Source of the DNA: Russula earlei
Lineage: Eukaryota; Basidiomycota; Agaricomycetes; Russulales; Russulaceae
Direction of reading: 5' to 3'
NCBI GenBank assembly: GCA_025769875.1
Contig: JAGFNK010001361.1
Span: 1-10,224, forward strand
Length of the DNA stretch: 10,224 nucleotides
Positions 1 through 8,070 of this stretch are shown piece by piece (position 1 is the first letter of the stretch; every line of letters begins with the position of its first letter). A program made the position numbers and the translations under genes. Below the pieces are notes generated by a model. The model was given only the letters and a program-made list of their open reading frames with translations, ran no database searches and was not told the origin of the DNA.

Positions 1-9
1 CTCATAGAT

Positions 10-1512
10 CTAGACGACGGTTATAGTCCAATGGCCGTTGTTCCAAGGATATGCAATGGTGTAGGCTGGTTTAGTCAGATAGTGTCGGGCCTTCCTTGGT
101 GCTTTCTCAAGTGGATTCGGGAGTATTCTTCGGTGATGCTGCTTTGGGTCAAAAACTACTTGGGTTTTCCACAAGTATCCTTCAAATTCTGCTGGTGAGA
201 TAGCAAAGTCGTTTATCTCTCTGGTGGGATGTTGATACACTACAAAGTGTGTCGTTCTAAGATGCCAAGCCTCTGTGCAATAGTTTCTTGAATTCAAGTA
301 GTTCCCTCTTTGAATGCGTAGGTAGGTTTAGGGCTAAGAAAGATTGTTCTGGTAGATAGGAGTGAAGTTCAGTATTTCTAATATCAATACTATCAGGTGA
401 TTCAACAAATGGTGATGCAAAGGGCTGAGTAGGTATGACAGGTGTAGGAATACGAGAGGTAAACAAGGGTATGTAGGCGTCAGGGGGAGTAGGAGGTAAT
501 GGTCTTTTAACAAGGAATCCTCTTGCGTTGGGGACTGTTTCTCTAGAGGGAGCTCTCTGAGGCGTTGCATGTCTTCTGTGTTGAGGAGCCAGAATTACTG
601 AAATGGGAGGTGGTAATCGCCTGGTGTCCACAAGGTAATTCCGTCAGGGGTAGGAGGTGTATCCGGTCGAAAGTTGCACGTGCAATACTCTGTCTTGCAG
701 TTACACCTTGCTGTCCACGGATTTGACTCAGTATTTTCTGTGCTGGCGGACCAATGTTCCTGGCTAGTTGGGACGGTGGTTTGAATTGGTGTGAGGGGTC
801 AAGGGGCAAGACTTGAGGCTTCTAGGATTGCTGGGACAGAATAGTACACAGGGGGAGCAGTATATGAGGCGTCTGGGCTGGTAATTGCCCAAGGTTGATT
901 GTAGTCTGCGTCGTATAGCCAAGAGTTAGTTTCCCAGTCAAAGGTGTTGTGTATTCCTGGTACAACAGCAAGTTGGATGTAAGATTGATTTCCCCTTTGT
1001 ATTCTGTTGAGGCGTAGGTGGTAGAACTGGACAGTGAGACGGTAGTAGCTGATGTATGTCCAAGCCAGGTAAAACAGGCGATATCCTGTCCTTAAAGAAT
1101 TAACGATGAGATGGTGACGTGGCTGGATGATCCTGGTCCAAAGGTTCAGTTCGCTGGAACGCAGGGATTGATAATCAACTGGTTGTCCTTGGATATTCTT
1201 TGCTTGAGCAAGTTGCCAATATAGTAGTTGTTGTCATGCTGGTGGCAGGAGTCGACTAAGGGTTTCAAGATATAATGCGTGTTCGTCGTGGGATAGGAGT
1301 TGTCCAAATGGTAAGACTTCAAGGAACTCTTTGACAATGAGATGAGGAAAGTCTTCGTGGGGTGGTTCTATTCCTGGTACGTCGTGTAGGTTTGTTAAGG
1401 TGTTAACAGGAAATGCAGTGGAGGCCCAGGTTCGATAGTGATTTAGACTTAAGACATGTCTGGTGATAGTGTCTTCTTCTTCGTCTTCTTCTAAGGCGTA
1501 TTCTCGAGGCAC
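10..1512 (-). pseudogene. ORF2 of the left unknown element, frame-disrupted, function unknown
   Basis: I do not recognise this protein. Coding-like sequence of about 500 codons runs from 1512 down to a TAG at 10-12. The first codon is GTG (residues VPREYA), followed by an acidic stretch with two runs of glutamate and aspartate, so the true start is uncertain. A TGA at 1234-1236 interrupts the frame, which stays open beyond it to a TGA at 799-801. That open stretch (about 143 codons, no ATG needed) is aromatic-rich, with many Tyr and Trp residues. Coding then continues in the next frame from about 809, in another from about 631, which is Pro/Arg-rich, and in a last one from about 297 to 10. 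The exact switch near 631-660 is ambiguous. No catalytic motif, zinc knuckle or membrane segment is evident. It lies 3' of ORF1 on the same strand, so it is probably the second gene of the same element. No second copy of ORF2 is in the window for comparison. Confidence 0.5.
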
Positions 1513-1582
1513 TTTAGTTTAAGACAAAGGAGAAAGGTTTATTCGATCTTTATTGAAGCATTACAAGGATGGTTCTTACTTT
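1513..1582 (-). other. Gap between ORF1 and ORF2 with two AATAAA motifs
   Basis: About 70 bases between the ORF1 stop and the first ORF2 codon have stops in every frame on the minus strand. They contain AATAAA on the minus strand at 1549-1554 and again at 1538-1543. These match the canonical polyadenylation hexamer, but fungal 3' processing signals are loose, so this is only suggestive. If real, ORF1 and ORF2 might be separate transcripts. Confidence 0.3.
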
Positions 1583-2444
1583 TTAAGAACCGTGCGCAAG
1601 ATCTATGGTTTCGAGATGGTACCTCTCGATTATTTCGAGGGGGTTAGGGGGAATACGAGGCATGAAGCAGAAGCGAAGTAGCTGGGGGTTAAAGCGGATG
1701 GTGTCAACTGTATAAGTCGAATAGTGACGTAGAGATACGCGGTTACTGTTCTCCTCGAAATGTAAGTAACTGTAAGCAAAGGCGAGGCATCCGTCCAAGA
1801 AGTTGTGTACGATAGATAAGCAAAATGAGCCCTTGTAAGCAGGGCGGTAAATAGCAGGCAAGGTAAATATCCTGACGTTGGAGCAGATACCGAAGGGGGT
1901 CAAGTTGTACTGGGTGGCAAGGGCAGTGTTGGAAGGTTCCACAGCAAAAGTGTGGACGATGCGTGCACGAAAGGCAGTTGTGTAGGTGTCTGTGAAGCCG
2001 TGACGACTCAACTGGTCTGAAGTAGGGATGCGTCCCAGGTAGTCTTGGTGATTTAAGTTGTGGAGGGGACGCCACTGCTCACGGGAATGATTGGTGGTGG
2101 GAAGGATGAAGTACTGATGAGGGTGGAACCAGAATGCTGTGCAAGGAGGGCGGTCAAGAAAGCCTTCAGGCAAGGGAGGACGGTCCGCTTGCTGCTGCTC
2201 GTTCTGCGCTGGAGGGGGGGGTGCCAACAGGGACAAATTGGTCAGGAATGGGCTGAGGAATGCTGGGAGACGATGGTGGAGCTGTTGGGGAGTACAAAAT
2301 GCTGAGGGGCGAGGATGTATCGACCGGGTCGAGGTCTTCAGTGAGGATGCGAAGGGCAGTGCGTGGGGTAGGTTGCAGAGGAGATGGGAGACGCAGGGAG
2401 GTGTTAACCAAAGTGGGGGAGTTAGGAGTGGACACTTTGAGCAT
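1583..2444 (-). pseudogene. ORF1 of the left unknown element, proline-rich uncharacterised protein, one frameshift
   Basis: I do not recognise the family. The ATG at 2442-2444 opens a frame beginning MLKVSTPNSP. It is chosen because the frame is conserved in the inverted copy, where this codon is ACG. The first 80 or so residues are rich in Pro, Ser and Thr. At a run of eight C residues on the minus strand (2214-2221) the frame changes by one. The right copy has a shorter, interrupted C run there, so I infer one surplus C here. The rest, starting near QNEQQQADRPP, stays open to the stop at 1583-1585 and is rich in Phe, His, Tyr and Arg. Total coding is about 286 residues. Compared with the right copy, 24 codons are missing in frame at 1866/1867. 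The position first after the leader resembles a gag gene, but no capsid motif or zinc knuckle is visible, so a Gag role is inference. Confidence 0.55.
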
Positions 2445-2606
2445 TGGCTGGTCAATACAGGGATAATGACAGACTGTCCAGATGTCAAGACACGTACTGC
2501 TGATCACTAAGGACTCAGGAGCAGGTGGGCAAGGGTCGGACCAGATGGTACGCAGCGTAAGGCTGGCAGTTGAACAAGAGGACAGAGCCAACGATGAGGA
2601 GGTACC
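2445..2606 (-). other. Leader of the left unknown element between the primer-site region and ORF1
   Basis: This stretch aligns as an inverted copy with about 9221-9375. Near-identical blocks include the segment around TGATCAGCAGTACG. The frame upstream of the ATG at 2444 stays open here, as it largely does in the right copy, but neither copy offers an upstream ATG in that frame. The copia element is inserted at its 5' edge. Confidence 0.5.
2602..2606. repeat. Target-site duplication of the copia element, left half
   Basis: GTACC lies directly before the 5' LTR and is repeated directly after the 3' LTR at 8457-8461. Five bases is the usual duplication size for Ty1/copia integrase. Confidence 0.93.
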
Positions 2607-2991
2607 TGTTGAACCGGAACCCGAACGGATCAAAGAAGGCGAAGACCTTCATACAAGGTTCAAGATCCGCTCATAGATGTTACGTGTTAGACAGAACTTT
2701 AGTATATGCGCTTATGGCAATAGGGTTACGCATAGTACGCTATCTATCACAAGATGCAGCCTTATGCTGCGTCTAGAACGTTTCCACATCACGCGTCACT
2801 TAATGCGCGATATAGTGGACACCTGTAGTCACCTCTTTTGGACTTAGGAACAGCCCTGGGTCATAGAGGTATAAATACCATACTTGTAGACGAGTATACA
2901 TATCGCTCTACACCCCAATATCACTTGAGCATTAGCACAACCTCTAAGGTGGGTTGCTTGGCCTGTTAGCTGCGCTCTATGCTGCGCAACA
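2607..2991 (+). repeat. 5' LTR of the copia element (385 bp)
   Basis: Matches 8071-8456 throughout except for one missing A between 2725 and 2726 (the A at 8190 in the 3' LTR). It starts TGTTG and ends CAACA, the usual TG...CA borders. It holds a TATA box, an imperfect hairpin at 2753-2773 (GATGCAGC, 5-base loop, GCTGCGTC) and two direct GCTGCGC repeats near its 3' end. The U3 promoter for the whole element lies here. Confidence 0.97.
2870..2877 (+). promoter_or_regulatory. TATA box in the 5' LTR
   Basis: TATAAATA occurs about 115 bases before the LTR end, a fitting place for a U3/R promoter. A start near 2900 would leave an R-U5 of about 90 bases. The start position is inferred. Confidence 0.65.
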
Positions 2992-3006
2992 GGTTATGGG
3001 CCCTGC
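2992..3006 (+). promoter_or_regulatory. Primer-binding site complementary to the anticodon arm of initiator tRNA-Met
   Basis: GGTTATGGGCCCTGC starts at the first base after the LTR. It is the reverse complement of the anticodon stem-loop of initiator tRNA-Met, including the CAU anticodon. Against a yeast-type initiator tRNA it matches 14 of 15 bases, and the remaining position can form a G-U pair. With C at tRNA position 33, that position would also be a Watson-Crick pair. Priming from the cleaved 5' half of this tRNA is known for Drosophila copia, and an anticodon-arm primer site is known for Ty5. The 3' end of the primer would lie near tRNA position 40. Confidence 0.85.
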
Positions 3007-3159
3007 AAGCCATGCGCCTTCATCGGCTGCAACGATGGCGAAGCATCCCTGAAGCCTGCATGCTGCGGCGAGCTAGTCTACCCTATGGGGAGACTATGTC
3101 GGCTTGTTTAATACAAATACTCTTACTGACGACCTCTAAGCCCTCTTCTAACAGCTACA
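3007..3159 (+). other. Copia leader with several upstream ATGs
   Basis: This untranslated stretch between the primer site and gag contains at least five ATG triplets. Another ATG, at 2979 inside the LTR, opens a 103-codon frame that overlaps the start of gag in a different frame. It has no protein-like features. These may depress Gag translation or be bypassed by a later transcript start. Confidence 0.5.
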
Positions 3160-4269
3160 ATGTCGTCGTCTCAACCCTCTGCCCCTGTTGTCCCCATCCT
3201 CGATGGTGCAAACTATGGTATTTGGTCAAAGGCTATGAAAGCCTACCTCATGTCCGTTGGACTGTGGGGTTATTGCAATGGCACTTTTGAATTGCCTACC
3301 GTCCCTGCCCTTCCTCAGGCGCCTCTTCCCGAAGAGATTGCTGCCCAGGCTGTCGCTCTGGCAGCTGTGAAAGAATGGAACAAAGGGAATGATATGGCAG
3401 TCGGTCATATGGTCCTTAGATCGAGCATCGCGATCCAACAAGATCTTACGTCTTTGGATAACGCTGAGACAATCTGGAATCGCCTTGATACCCTCTATGG
3501 TACGGCGACTACCACTAGTATCTATAAGGACTTCAAAGAAGCCATCTCCATCCGCATTAACCCGAGCCAGCATCCTGGCCCACAAATGGATCGGATACAC
3601 GCTGCGTTCCAGCGTCTCACCGCATCCTCCCTCATTATTCCTGATGCCTTACAGGCACTCATCATGCTTGCAGCCATTCCCCAGAAATGGGAAATGCTTG
3701 TCCACATTGTCACTCAGAACTATGATCTAGCCGATCTTAGTCTGAAGGACGTCCGAGAGGCAATCGTCTCTCAATATCAAACTGAGATCAATCGTGGAAC
3801 AGGCAAGAAGCACAGCGCGCAGAAGCTTTCAGCTGTCAAGCGCAAGCACGGTGACCCCTCCTTCTCCAATCAGCAGCAGGGCAATAAGCCCAAGCGCGAT
3901 GAAGATAAGGACAAGCGCCAGCGCGGTAAGCGCGGCGGAAAAGGAAAAGGGAAAGGCAAGGAGAAGGCTGATAACAGCCATGGTCCCGGACACTCCCACA
4001 TTGCGGACGTTGCCGCACTCCCACTCCCGACCATTACCACTATCGCCCATCTGGGTCCTTCGGGGATCCAACAACGTACCGTCCCAACTGCGACTGACCC
4101 TCGCAAACGCACTCACGGCCCTTACAAGGCCTTAAACAAAGCGCTTGATCTTGCTGACGATCTTGGGGTAACTCCCACCTATACAGACAGTCAAGACCCT
4201 CGAGCAGCGGATCTCGACTCAATCCGCTGCCTCGACAAGTGCAGTCAAACTTCCGTCGCCCATCCCTGA
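3160..4269 (+). CDS. gag: Copia Gag, N-terminal part with capsid (UBN2 / Retrotran_gag_2 type)
   Basis: Gag assembles the cytoplasmic virus-like particle that packages the element RNA. The protein begins MSSSQPSAPVV and has the copia Gag signature of an early YGIWSKAMKAYL helix, then ETIWNRLDTLYG near residue 110, and a helical capsid segment to about residue 215. Residues about 220-275 are strongly basic, with repeated KGKG and RGKRGG, fitting RNA binding. The ATG at 3160 has A at -3. From about codon 340 (near base 4180) the product of this frame looks spurious. The frame one base ahead reads more like the natural continuation, with a Gln/Thr/Ser-rich stretch and then acidic residues. The annotated 369-codon frame is therefore probably a truncated Gag ending in about 30 off-frame residues. 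Confidence 0.88.
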   Translation: MSSSQPSAPVVPILDGANYGIWSKAMKAYLMSVGLWGYCNGTFELPTVPALPQAPLPEEIAAQAVALAAVKEWNKGNDMAVGHMVLRSSIAIQQDLTSLDNAETIWNRLDTLYGTATTTSIYKDFKEAISIRINPSQHPGPQMDRIHAAFQRLTASSLIIPDALQALIMLAAIPQKWEMLVHIVTQNYDLADLSLKDVREAIVSQYQTEINRGTGKKHSAQKLSAVKRKHGDPSFSNQQQGNKPKRDEDKDKRQRGKRGGKGKGKGKEKADNSHGPGHSHIADVAALPLPTITTIAHLGPSGIQQRTVPTATDPRKRTHGPYKALNKALDLADDLGVTPTYTDSQDPRAADLDSIRCLDKCSQTSVAHP

Positions 4270-4620
4270 GCCTATGGACCAGGACGATGGCGACTTCGCA
4301 CAAACTAATACGTCGGATTTATTCGACATATACGACGGTATTCCAGAAGGTGCTGCCACCCCTGAGCGTGCTCCGACTCCGTTGGATGAAGCGCTTGATT
4401 GGGGCAGCGACCCCGAAGATAACGAAGCGTGCGTGCGCCTCCCTCTCTCCTTTCACTCGCTAAAGAACCTATTAGCATCTCCCCAGCCCCAAAGCGGGCT
4501 AGATATGTCTAATAAGTGTTCGCTTGTATCGCAGAATGTACAAATTAGCGCAGGGACGTAGTTCCCTGCATAGTGAATGTAACACAAATTGTTCGAGATG
4601 TAGAGGAAAGCACGACTTGA
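4172..4620 (+). pseudogene. Copia Gag C-terminal region and partial zinc knuckle, frame-scrambled
   Basis: Coding-like sequence continues in the next frame from about 4180 to a TAG at 4559-4561, with an acidic Pro/Asp/Glu-rich segment around 4274-4430. Near 4430-4510 another frame also looks coding-like and ends in two consecutive stops (TAATAA). From about 4511 a third frame carries CSRCRGKH, which resembles the first half of a CCHC zinc knuckle, although the final Cys of CX2CX4HX4C is not found. A one-base change then leads into the protease frame. I cannot fix the exact breakpoints here. Missing sequence between the knuckle and the protease is possible. No convincing fungal intron with a proper donor and branch site explains the breaks. 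Confidence 0.5.
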
Positions 4621-5259
4621 GTAAAATGGGATCCTTATGGCTCCTTAGACTCTGGCGCGTCCGCACACTTCACCTTCGAAATAAAAGACTTTATAGAGTA
4701 TACGCCGGCTTTGCCGCACGAAAGATCCCCTGTTAAAACTGCCGATAACACTATATATGTGGAAGGCAAAGGCGCTGTGTTGCTTCGGCACACTGTCAAC
4801 TCTAAAACAGTTGTCACGCGCATTTCTCCTGTTCTCTATATTCCGAAAATTAACACTCGGATATTATCTATGGGGGAGTTTTTACAACAAGGGATGCATG
4901 CATTAGGGAATAGAAATCATATTTCCCTACGAGAGGACGGACGCATAATCCTGTCCTCTTACCCCTTATTCCCGGGTCAAACCACGTATTGGTTAGACGC
5001 CTCAATTGAAAGCGCGCAAGCGCATTCTCTTATCTACGCGGTAGATTATGATGTCATTCACCGACGCCTTGGCCACCCATCTAAGGATGTCATAACACGT
5101 GCAAAGACACATACCAAGGGTCTCCCTGAAGACCTGAAAATCCCTCAGGAACAGCCGGTATGTCCTGGCTGTGCGCAAGGCAAGATGCCTGCATCTGCGC
5201 ACCCCCCTTCTGAAACTCGTGCTTCCGCACCTGTTCGAGCGCATTCACTCGGACCTTAA
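4621..5259 (+). pseudogene. pol: Copia Pol: aspartic protease and GAG-pre-integrase zinc domain
   Basis: This frame opens after a TGA at 4618-4620 and has no ATG before 4711, so it must be read as part of Gag-Pol. The protease active site is LDSGASAHFT (Asp codon 4648-4650), the retroviral-type DSG that cleaves the polyprotein after dimerisation. Next comes the conserved segment ending in SPVLYIPKINTRILSMGEFL. The integrase N-terminal zinc-binding module follows, with HRRLGH from 5059 and CPGC at 5161-5172. The frame is lost at about 5233, where one surplus base moves coding to the next frame, and the last residues before the stop at 5257-5259 are spurious. A missing family feature is the usual linker between knuckle and protease. 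Confidence 0.85.
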
Positions 5260-6023
5260 GAGTTTCCCTGTGAAGTCGTATCATAAGTACGAATATTTCG
5301 TCAGCTTCATTGACGATTATTCCTCCTATGCATGGATCACACTCTTAAAAAATAAAAAGTCGACCATAATGGCCGTCAAGCAATTCCTTGCTATGGTGAA
5401 GAACCAATACAAAGCAGGAATCAAAGAGTGGATGTCCGATGCTGGCGGAGAGTACAAGTCCGAGGCCTTTGATAACGTCCTAAAGGACGAAGGAATTAAA
5501 ATCCTGCAAAGCTGCCCCATACACTCCACAACAGAATGGACGTGCAGAGCGCTTTATGCGCACTGTAATGGACAAAGCTCAGGCAATGCGCCTTGAAGCT
5601 TGTCTACCTCCCTCCTGGTGGGAATTTGCAGTGAATCATGGGACACACTGTTACAATAGGACACCTGCCAGACGCCTTCAATGGCGTACACCCTACGAAG
5701 TCCTAAAGAACGAGGTCCCTGATATCTCACACCTCAGAGTATTTGGTTGCGGTGCATATGTGCACATACCAGAAAAGCGTCGAGTCAATAAGCTTTCGCC
5801 TAAAAGCGAGCTAATGATCTACCTTGGTCACACTGAGGGGATCAAAGCCTCACTCTTTATGAGGCTCCCAAATAATACGCTTTACACAAATGCTACCGCC
5901 CTGTACGATGAGACCCTGTACCCCAAATGCGACAAAGCGCGCACTAAAGGTACCACGCGGATTAATGAACCGCGTGAGGAACTACCGCAACAACCTGTCG
6001 AAGACACCACTTCCTGGTGTTGA
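5234..6023 (+). pseudogene. pol: Copia Pol: integrase catalytic core and C-terminal region, in two frames
   Basis: Integrase joins the cDNA ends to the target with a 5-bp stagger. The first catalytic Asp is in HSDLKSF (5252-5254). The second is in SDAGGEY (5438-5440). The catalytic Glu is in NGRAERF (5547-5549), but in the next frame. The last two are 109 bases apart, that is 36 codons plus one base. This gives the canonical D-35-E spacing only if one base near 5510 is surplus. Downstream are the family motifs SWWEFAVNHGTHCYNRTP and LRVFGCGAYVHIPEKRR, typical of copia integrase tails. The frame ends at a TGA at 6021-6023, where coding has already moved on by one base. As written, no complete integrase can be translated. 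Confidence 0.87.
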
Positions 6024-6138
6024 CGACCCATTCCCTACAATTAAAAGTGAGGACGATGAGCAGCCTATACAGGCGCCACAAGAAGAGGAACGTGAGCAAA
6101 CACCCGTCCCTCCTACACCGTCCCCTCCTCCCTGTTGA
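6001..6138 (+). pseudogene. Acidic linker between integrase and reverse transcriptase
   Basis: From about 6001 the plausible frame is Asp/Glu/Pro-rich (DDPFPTIKSEDDEQ, then a PPTPSPPP tail) and stops at 6136-6138. Such low-complexity acidic and proline-rich linkers are usual between copia integrase and RT. One-base changes occur at both ends, near 6000-6007 and near 6120-6136. Confidence 0.65.
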
Positions 6139-7339
6139 AGAGCCTGTACCTCTTCGAAGGTCTCAGCGGTTGAGGAAAGTACCTACCCGTCCAGGCAACG
6201 TCTATGGTGAACGCAGACACCCCACAGAAGTGGAAAAAGACGTTCGGCGCACACGCACATGGAGAACAATGACAGAAAACCAACCCGGTAGCTCCGGTGA
6301 GGGTAGTACGTCAGGATCGGCCGCGCCAGGCCCTTACCCTCCTGTCGTCCTTGACGATCAACCGCCGCAAGCCTCTGAGGATGAGGTAGAAGACATTCTA
6401 CGTCTTGCAAGGGAAGGGGGAGTCAAATTTCTGAACTATCTGCTCGCCCAAGCAGTTCCACTAAGTTCAGATACACCTGATACTGCGAAGATTCGCGAAT
6501 GGACCTTTAGGGACATTCTGCGAATGCCAAGTGAACTCCAAAAGGAGTGGAAAGATGCTTGTCGCGAGGAGTTGGAATCCCTCCGCAGACGCAAAGTCTT
6601 CGAACTAGTCGATCCTCCCAAGGATCGCAAAATAATTAAAAATAGATGGGTATTCGACCTTAAGTCTGATGGTCGTAAAAAAGCCAGACTAGTCGCCAAA
6701 GGCTTCTCCCAAGTAGAAGGCATTGACTATGACGAAATATTCTCACCCGTGGTACGGTTTGAGACAGTCCGCCTGATGATTGCACTCGCAGCGCTCAAAA
6801 ATTGGCACATTAGCGGACTAGACGTCAAGACTGCCTTTCTCTATGGTGAGCTCGATGAAGAGCTCTATATGGAGCAGCCTGAGGGCTTCAAAATAAAAGG
6901 TCAAGAGCGCAAAGTCATGCGCCTTAAACGCGCAATATATGGACTCAAGCAAGCGGCACTTGCTTGGTGGAAAGCCCTTGACAAGTCCATGGCCTCGCTC
7001 GGCCTTATTCGCCTTATGTCTGACTCTGGGCTCTTTGTTAGTAAAGACAAGAGCATAATAGCCATCGTCTATGTTGATGATGTGCTCTTCTTTGGAGCAG
7101 ACAAAAAACAAATCAATAAAACAAAGGAGCGCTTCATGAAGCTCTGGGAATGTCGAGATCTGGGCGATGCCCAAGAATTTCTACGCATGCGCATCATACG
7201 CAAGTCTGGCCAAATACATCTGGACCAGACTGAGTATCTAAGGAAAGTGCTGCAGCGTTTCGACTTGCTTAACGCAAACCCTGCTCCTACTCCGCTACCA
7301 GAGGGCTATCACCCCTCTCCCAACACTTCCGCCTGCTGA
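6122..7339 (+). pseudogene. pol: Copia Pol: reverse transcriptase
   Basis: Although this frame has an ATG at 6017, its first 35 or so codons are off-frame. Genuine coding starts near LRRSQRLRK, a usual junction motif before copia RT. RT (RVT_2 family) copies element RNA to cDNA in the particle. Visible blocks in order are WKDACREELESL, KARLVAKGFSQVEGIDYDE, SPVVRFETVRLM, LDVKTAFLYGELDEELYMEQPEG, LKRAIYGLKQA and the catalytic YVDD at 7070-7081, followed by LGDAQEFLRMRI. All catalytic Asp positions appear present, and about 390 codons are uninterrupted. Coding leaves this frame near 7320-7328, before the TGA at 7337-7339, and the RNase H region continues one base ahead. Confidence 0.92.
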
Positions 7340-8021
7340 CCCAGCCTTGCGGTCAAAATTCCAGCAGGTTATAGGATCACTCCTATACATAATGCTTGGA
7401 ACGCGTCCAGACATAGCCTTTGCTGTCACAAAGTTGTCGCAACATGCTGCCAATCCCTCAGAGGATCATTTAAATCGTGCATACTATATTTGCCGATACC
7501 TCTTGGGAACCGCCAATTATGCCTTGGTCTATGATGGACCATCTAATGGCGGCCTAATGGCATATGCTGACTCTGACTGGGCTTCTGATCCGACTAATCG
7601 GAAGTCCACTACAGGCTATATGGTGAACCTGGCTGGAGCAATATTTTCGTGGAACTCACGAGCGCAGAAAACAGTCGCGCTCTCCTCCACTGAAGCTGAG
7701 TACATGTCGCTCTCTGACACGAGCAGACAGTTAGTTTGGATTAAATCCTTACTAACAGAACTTGGCATTAATCTTGCTCCCATCCCACTGTTCGGTGATA
7801 ACCAAGGCTCAATATTCTTAGCCTCCAACCCTGTGCAAGAAAAGCGCATCAAACATATTGATTTGCGCTATCACTTCATTCGTGAAGTTATACAAAACAA
7901 ACAGGTGGAGCTATTCTTTATTGAAGGGGCTAATAACCCAGCCGACATGTTCACCAAGAACCTTGGTCGCGTCAAGTTCCTCAAATTCAGGGAGCAACTA
8001 GGACTAACATTCTACCCCTGA
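7326..8021 (+). pseudogene. pol: Copia Pol: end of RT and RNase H
   Basis: This part degrades the RNA strand of the hybrid during cDNA synthesis. The coding frame is open from about 7326 (LPPADPALRSKF) to the TGA at 8019-8021, with no internal break. It carries QQVIGSLLYIMLGTRPDIAF, the usual copia C-terminal RT motif, then the RNase H acidic residues in YADSDWAS, SSTEAEYMSL and DNQGSI. The closing motifs KRIKHIDLRYHFIRE and NNPADMFTK follow. The apparent initiator is only a TTG inside the polyprotein, so this region is expressed only by continued translation from upstream. Length and motifs match a full-length copia C-terminus. Confidence 0.92.
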
Positions 8022-8061
8022 ATGTGGGAAAATGCTCACGGCATCTACCGATGCACTTAGC

Positions 8062-8070
8062 AAGGGGGAG
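8062..8070 (+). promoter_or_regulatory. Polypurine tract
   Basis: AAGGGGGAG directly abuts the 3' LTR, where plus-strand cDNA synthesis is primed. The preceding 40 bases (8022-8061) after the pol stop are non-coding. Confidence 0.9.

Larger units (their letters stand above)
1..2606 (-). mobile_element. Left copy of an unrecognised LTR-type element, internal region (minus strand, split by the copia element)
   Basis: Read on the minus strand, this block carries a leader, ORF1 and ORF2. About 800 bases of it, from near 1680 to 2606, align as an inverted copy with the plus strand from about 9200 to the window end, at roughly nine identical bases in ten by eye. The remaining 5' part lies on the other side of the copia insertion (8457-8509), where a 31-bp LTR stump ends in TTGCAACA. 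I see no reverse transcriptase, integrase, protease or RNase H motif in either ORF. It could therefore be a non-autonomous element or a divergent autonomous one whose enzymes lie beyond base 1. Assignment as an LTR element is inference from the flanking LTR-like sequence. Confidence 0.6.

Noticed and set aside
2060..2510. Plus-strand open frames of 81 and 123 codons opposite ORF1
   Set aside because: They are antisense to an ORF conserved in the inverted copy, and their Gly/Arg/Ser-rich text is what antisense of Pro-rich codons gives.
3226..3600. 124-codon open frame on the minus strand within gag
   Set aside because: It overlaps clear Gag coding on the other strand and shows no protein-like features of its own.
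4172..4640. Fungal introns as the explanation of the frame changes
   Set aside because: I looked for a donor, branch site and acceptor that would join the frames here and found no convincing set. The other breakpoints are single-base events, too small for introns.
6017..6121. ATG at 6017 as the true start of the RT protein
   Set aside because: The first codons are off-frame to the acidic linker, and copia RT is made as part of a polyprotein. Recognisable RT-side coding begins near 6125.
4180..7328. Programmed +1 frameshifting at many sites
   Set aside because: The sites share no common slippery sequence, none lies at a stop codon, and copia elements normally use one frame. I keep the one-sided direction as an observation only.
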